This document shows positions 63,830 through 64,000 of a stretch of DNA of 64,000 nt, one piece after another (position 1 is the first letter of the stretch; each line of letters opens with the position of its first letter). Where the stretch lies: NCBI RefSeq assembly GCF_001720465.1, contig NZ_CP017113.1, positions 1,426,001 through 1,490,000 of the forward strand, in the 5' to 3' direction. Origin of the DNA: Porphyrobacter sp. LM 6 (GTDB taxonomy: Bacteria; Pseudomonadota; Alphaproteobacteria; Sphingomonadales; Sphingomonadaceae). Under the pieces are notes generated by a model. It had not been told where the DNA came from, searched no databases, and worked only from the letters and a program-made list of their open reading frames with translations. The position numbers and the translations under genes are program-made.

Positions 63830-63926
63830 GCGCCCTCAGACGCCGGGCGGCGGACGTCCGTCCGCCTTGGCTTTCGCGCCATAAGGCGCGGCGGCCATTC
63901 GGCCTTGCGGCGCTGTGCGCCGAGGG
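63830..63926. repeat. dispersed palindromic repeat (type C, copy 2)
   Basis: Reverse complement of the copy at 35348-35443: GCGCCCTCAGACGCCGGGCG, then CGGACGTCCGTCCGCCTTGG. The two cores match at most positions over about 45 bp; outside them the same order of short hairpins is kept with diverged sequence. It lies between convergent genes. Confidence 0.8.
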
Positions 63927-63929
63927 ATT

Positions 63930-64000
63930 TCAATTTCGCAGCACCCGCTTGCGCATCATGCCTTCCTGCGCGACGCTGGCGACCAATTCGCCCGCGAGGT
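63930..64000 (-). CDS. probable acyl-CoA thioesterase II C-terminus (partial)
   Basis: Only the last 23 codons lie in the window, reading about L-A-G-E-L-V-A-S-V-A-Q-E-G-M-M-R-K-R before the stop at 63930. The 'G-x-L-V-A-S-x-A-Q-E-G-x-x-R' ending is characteristic of TesB-type acyl-CoA thioesterases. The rest is beyond the window edge, so the call rests on this motif. Confidence 0.6.
   Translation of the reverse strand, partial: LAGELVASVAQEGMMRKRVLRN

Overview
The window looks like chromosomal DNA of a GC-rich alphaproteobacterium of the order Sphingomonadales, most likely Erythrobacteraceae (Erythrobacter/Porphyrobacter type). This is inferred from gene content: a CcrM-type GANTC methyltransferase next to rnhB, the three-gene proton-translocating transhydrogenase preceded by an aa3-oxidase subunit IV gene, sphingomonad-style TonB receptors, Tad/Cpa pilus ATPase, ABA4-like and carotenoid-cleavage genes, and typical dispersed palindromic repeats. 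I see no rRNA operon, CRISPR array, insertion sequence, integrase or prophage. Most of the window is ordinary, tightly packed core chromosome with many 1-8 nt start/stop overlaps.

Layout. 1-3.7 kb: an edge-truncated cNMP-binding/thioredoxin-reductase-like protein, a Tat-exported DUF885 lipoprotein, a small membrane protein and a TonB-type energy transducer. 4.0-7.4 kb: hydrolase, two tandem NifS/IscS-type cysteine desulfurases and an Isc-type ferredoxin (Fe-S supply). 7.4-20.6 kb: parC; cca-NUDIX-DUF1285 operon; GNAT and PQQ sugar dehydrogenase; rnhB-ccrM-folP; PhoD-like phosphatase; SDR; an NtrC-family regulator. Two identical perfect parS palindromes (6721 and 18285) lie here. 20.8-25 kb: cox subunit IV, pntAA, an unknown secreted protein, pntAB, pntB and a small membrane protein. 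25-29 kb: a coupled set of a beta-helix protein, a diheme cytochrome, a hydrolase and a racemase-like protein. 29-35.3 kb: dgt, atypical SDR, ABA4-like protein, acyl-CoA synthetase, DUF938, entericidin, EamA permease. 35.4-41.5 kb: cpaF, glmS, a GGDEF/EAL protein.

41.5-48.2 kb: purQ-purS and purC on the minus strand, separated by an oppositely oriented TonB receptor; tRNA-Phe; yacG, a short RNase E/G-like protein, maf and infA. 48.4-54 kb: a 1080-residue TonB-receptor-like protein carrying a large Gly/Pro-rich insertion with two duplicated two-cysteine modules, then a lipase-like hydrolase and a WS/DGAT acyltransferase. 54-64 kb: BaiN/HI0933 flavoprotein, uvrC, an unknown membrane protein, an OmpA-domain protein, a second DUF885 protein, a carotenoid oxygenase, a universal stress protein behind a perfect FNR-type box, and the 3' end of a probable thioesterase.

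The most interesting points are: the ccrM upstream region (five GANTC sites, a CtrA half-site and a perfect DnaA box within about 170 bp); the parS pair, one copy inside a coding region; the duplicated Cys-pair modules in the large receptor-like protein; the beta-helix/diheme cytochrome cassette of unknown function; and an extra secreted gene inside the transhydrogenase operon.
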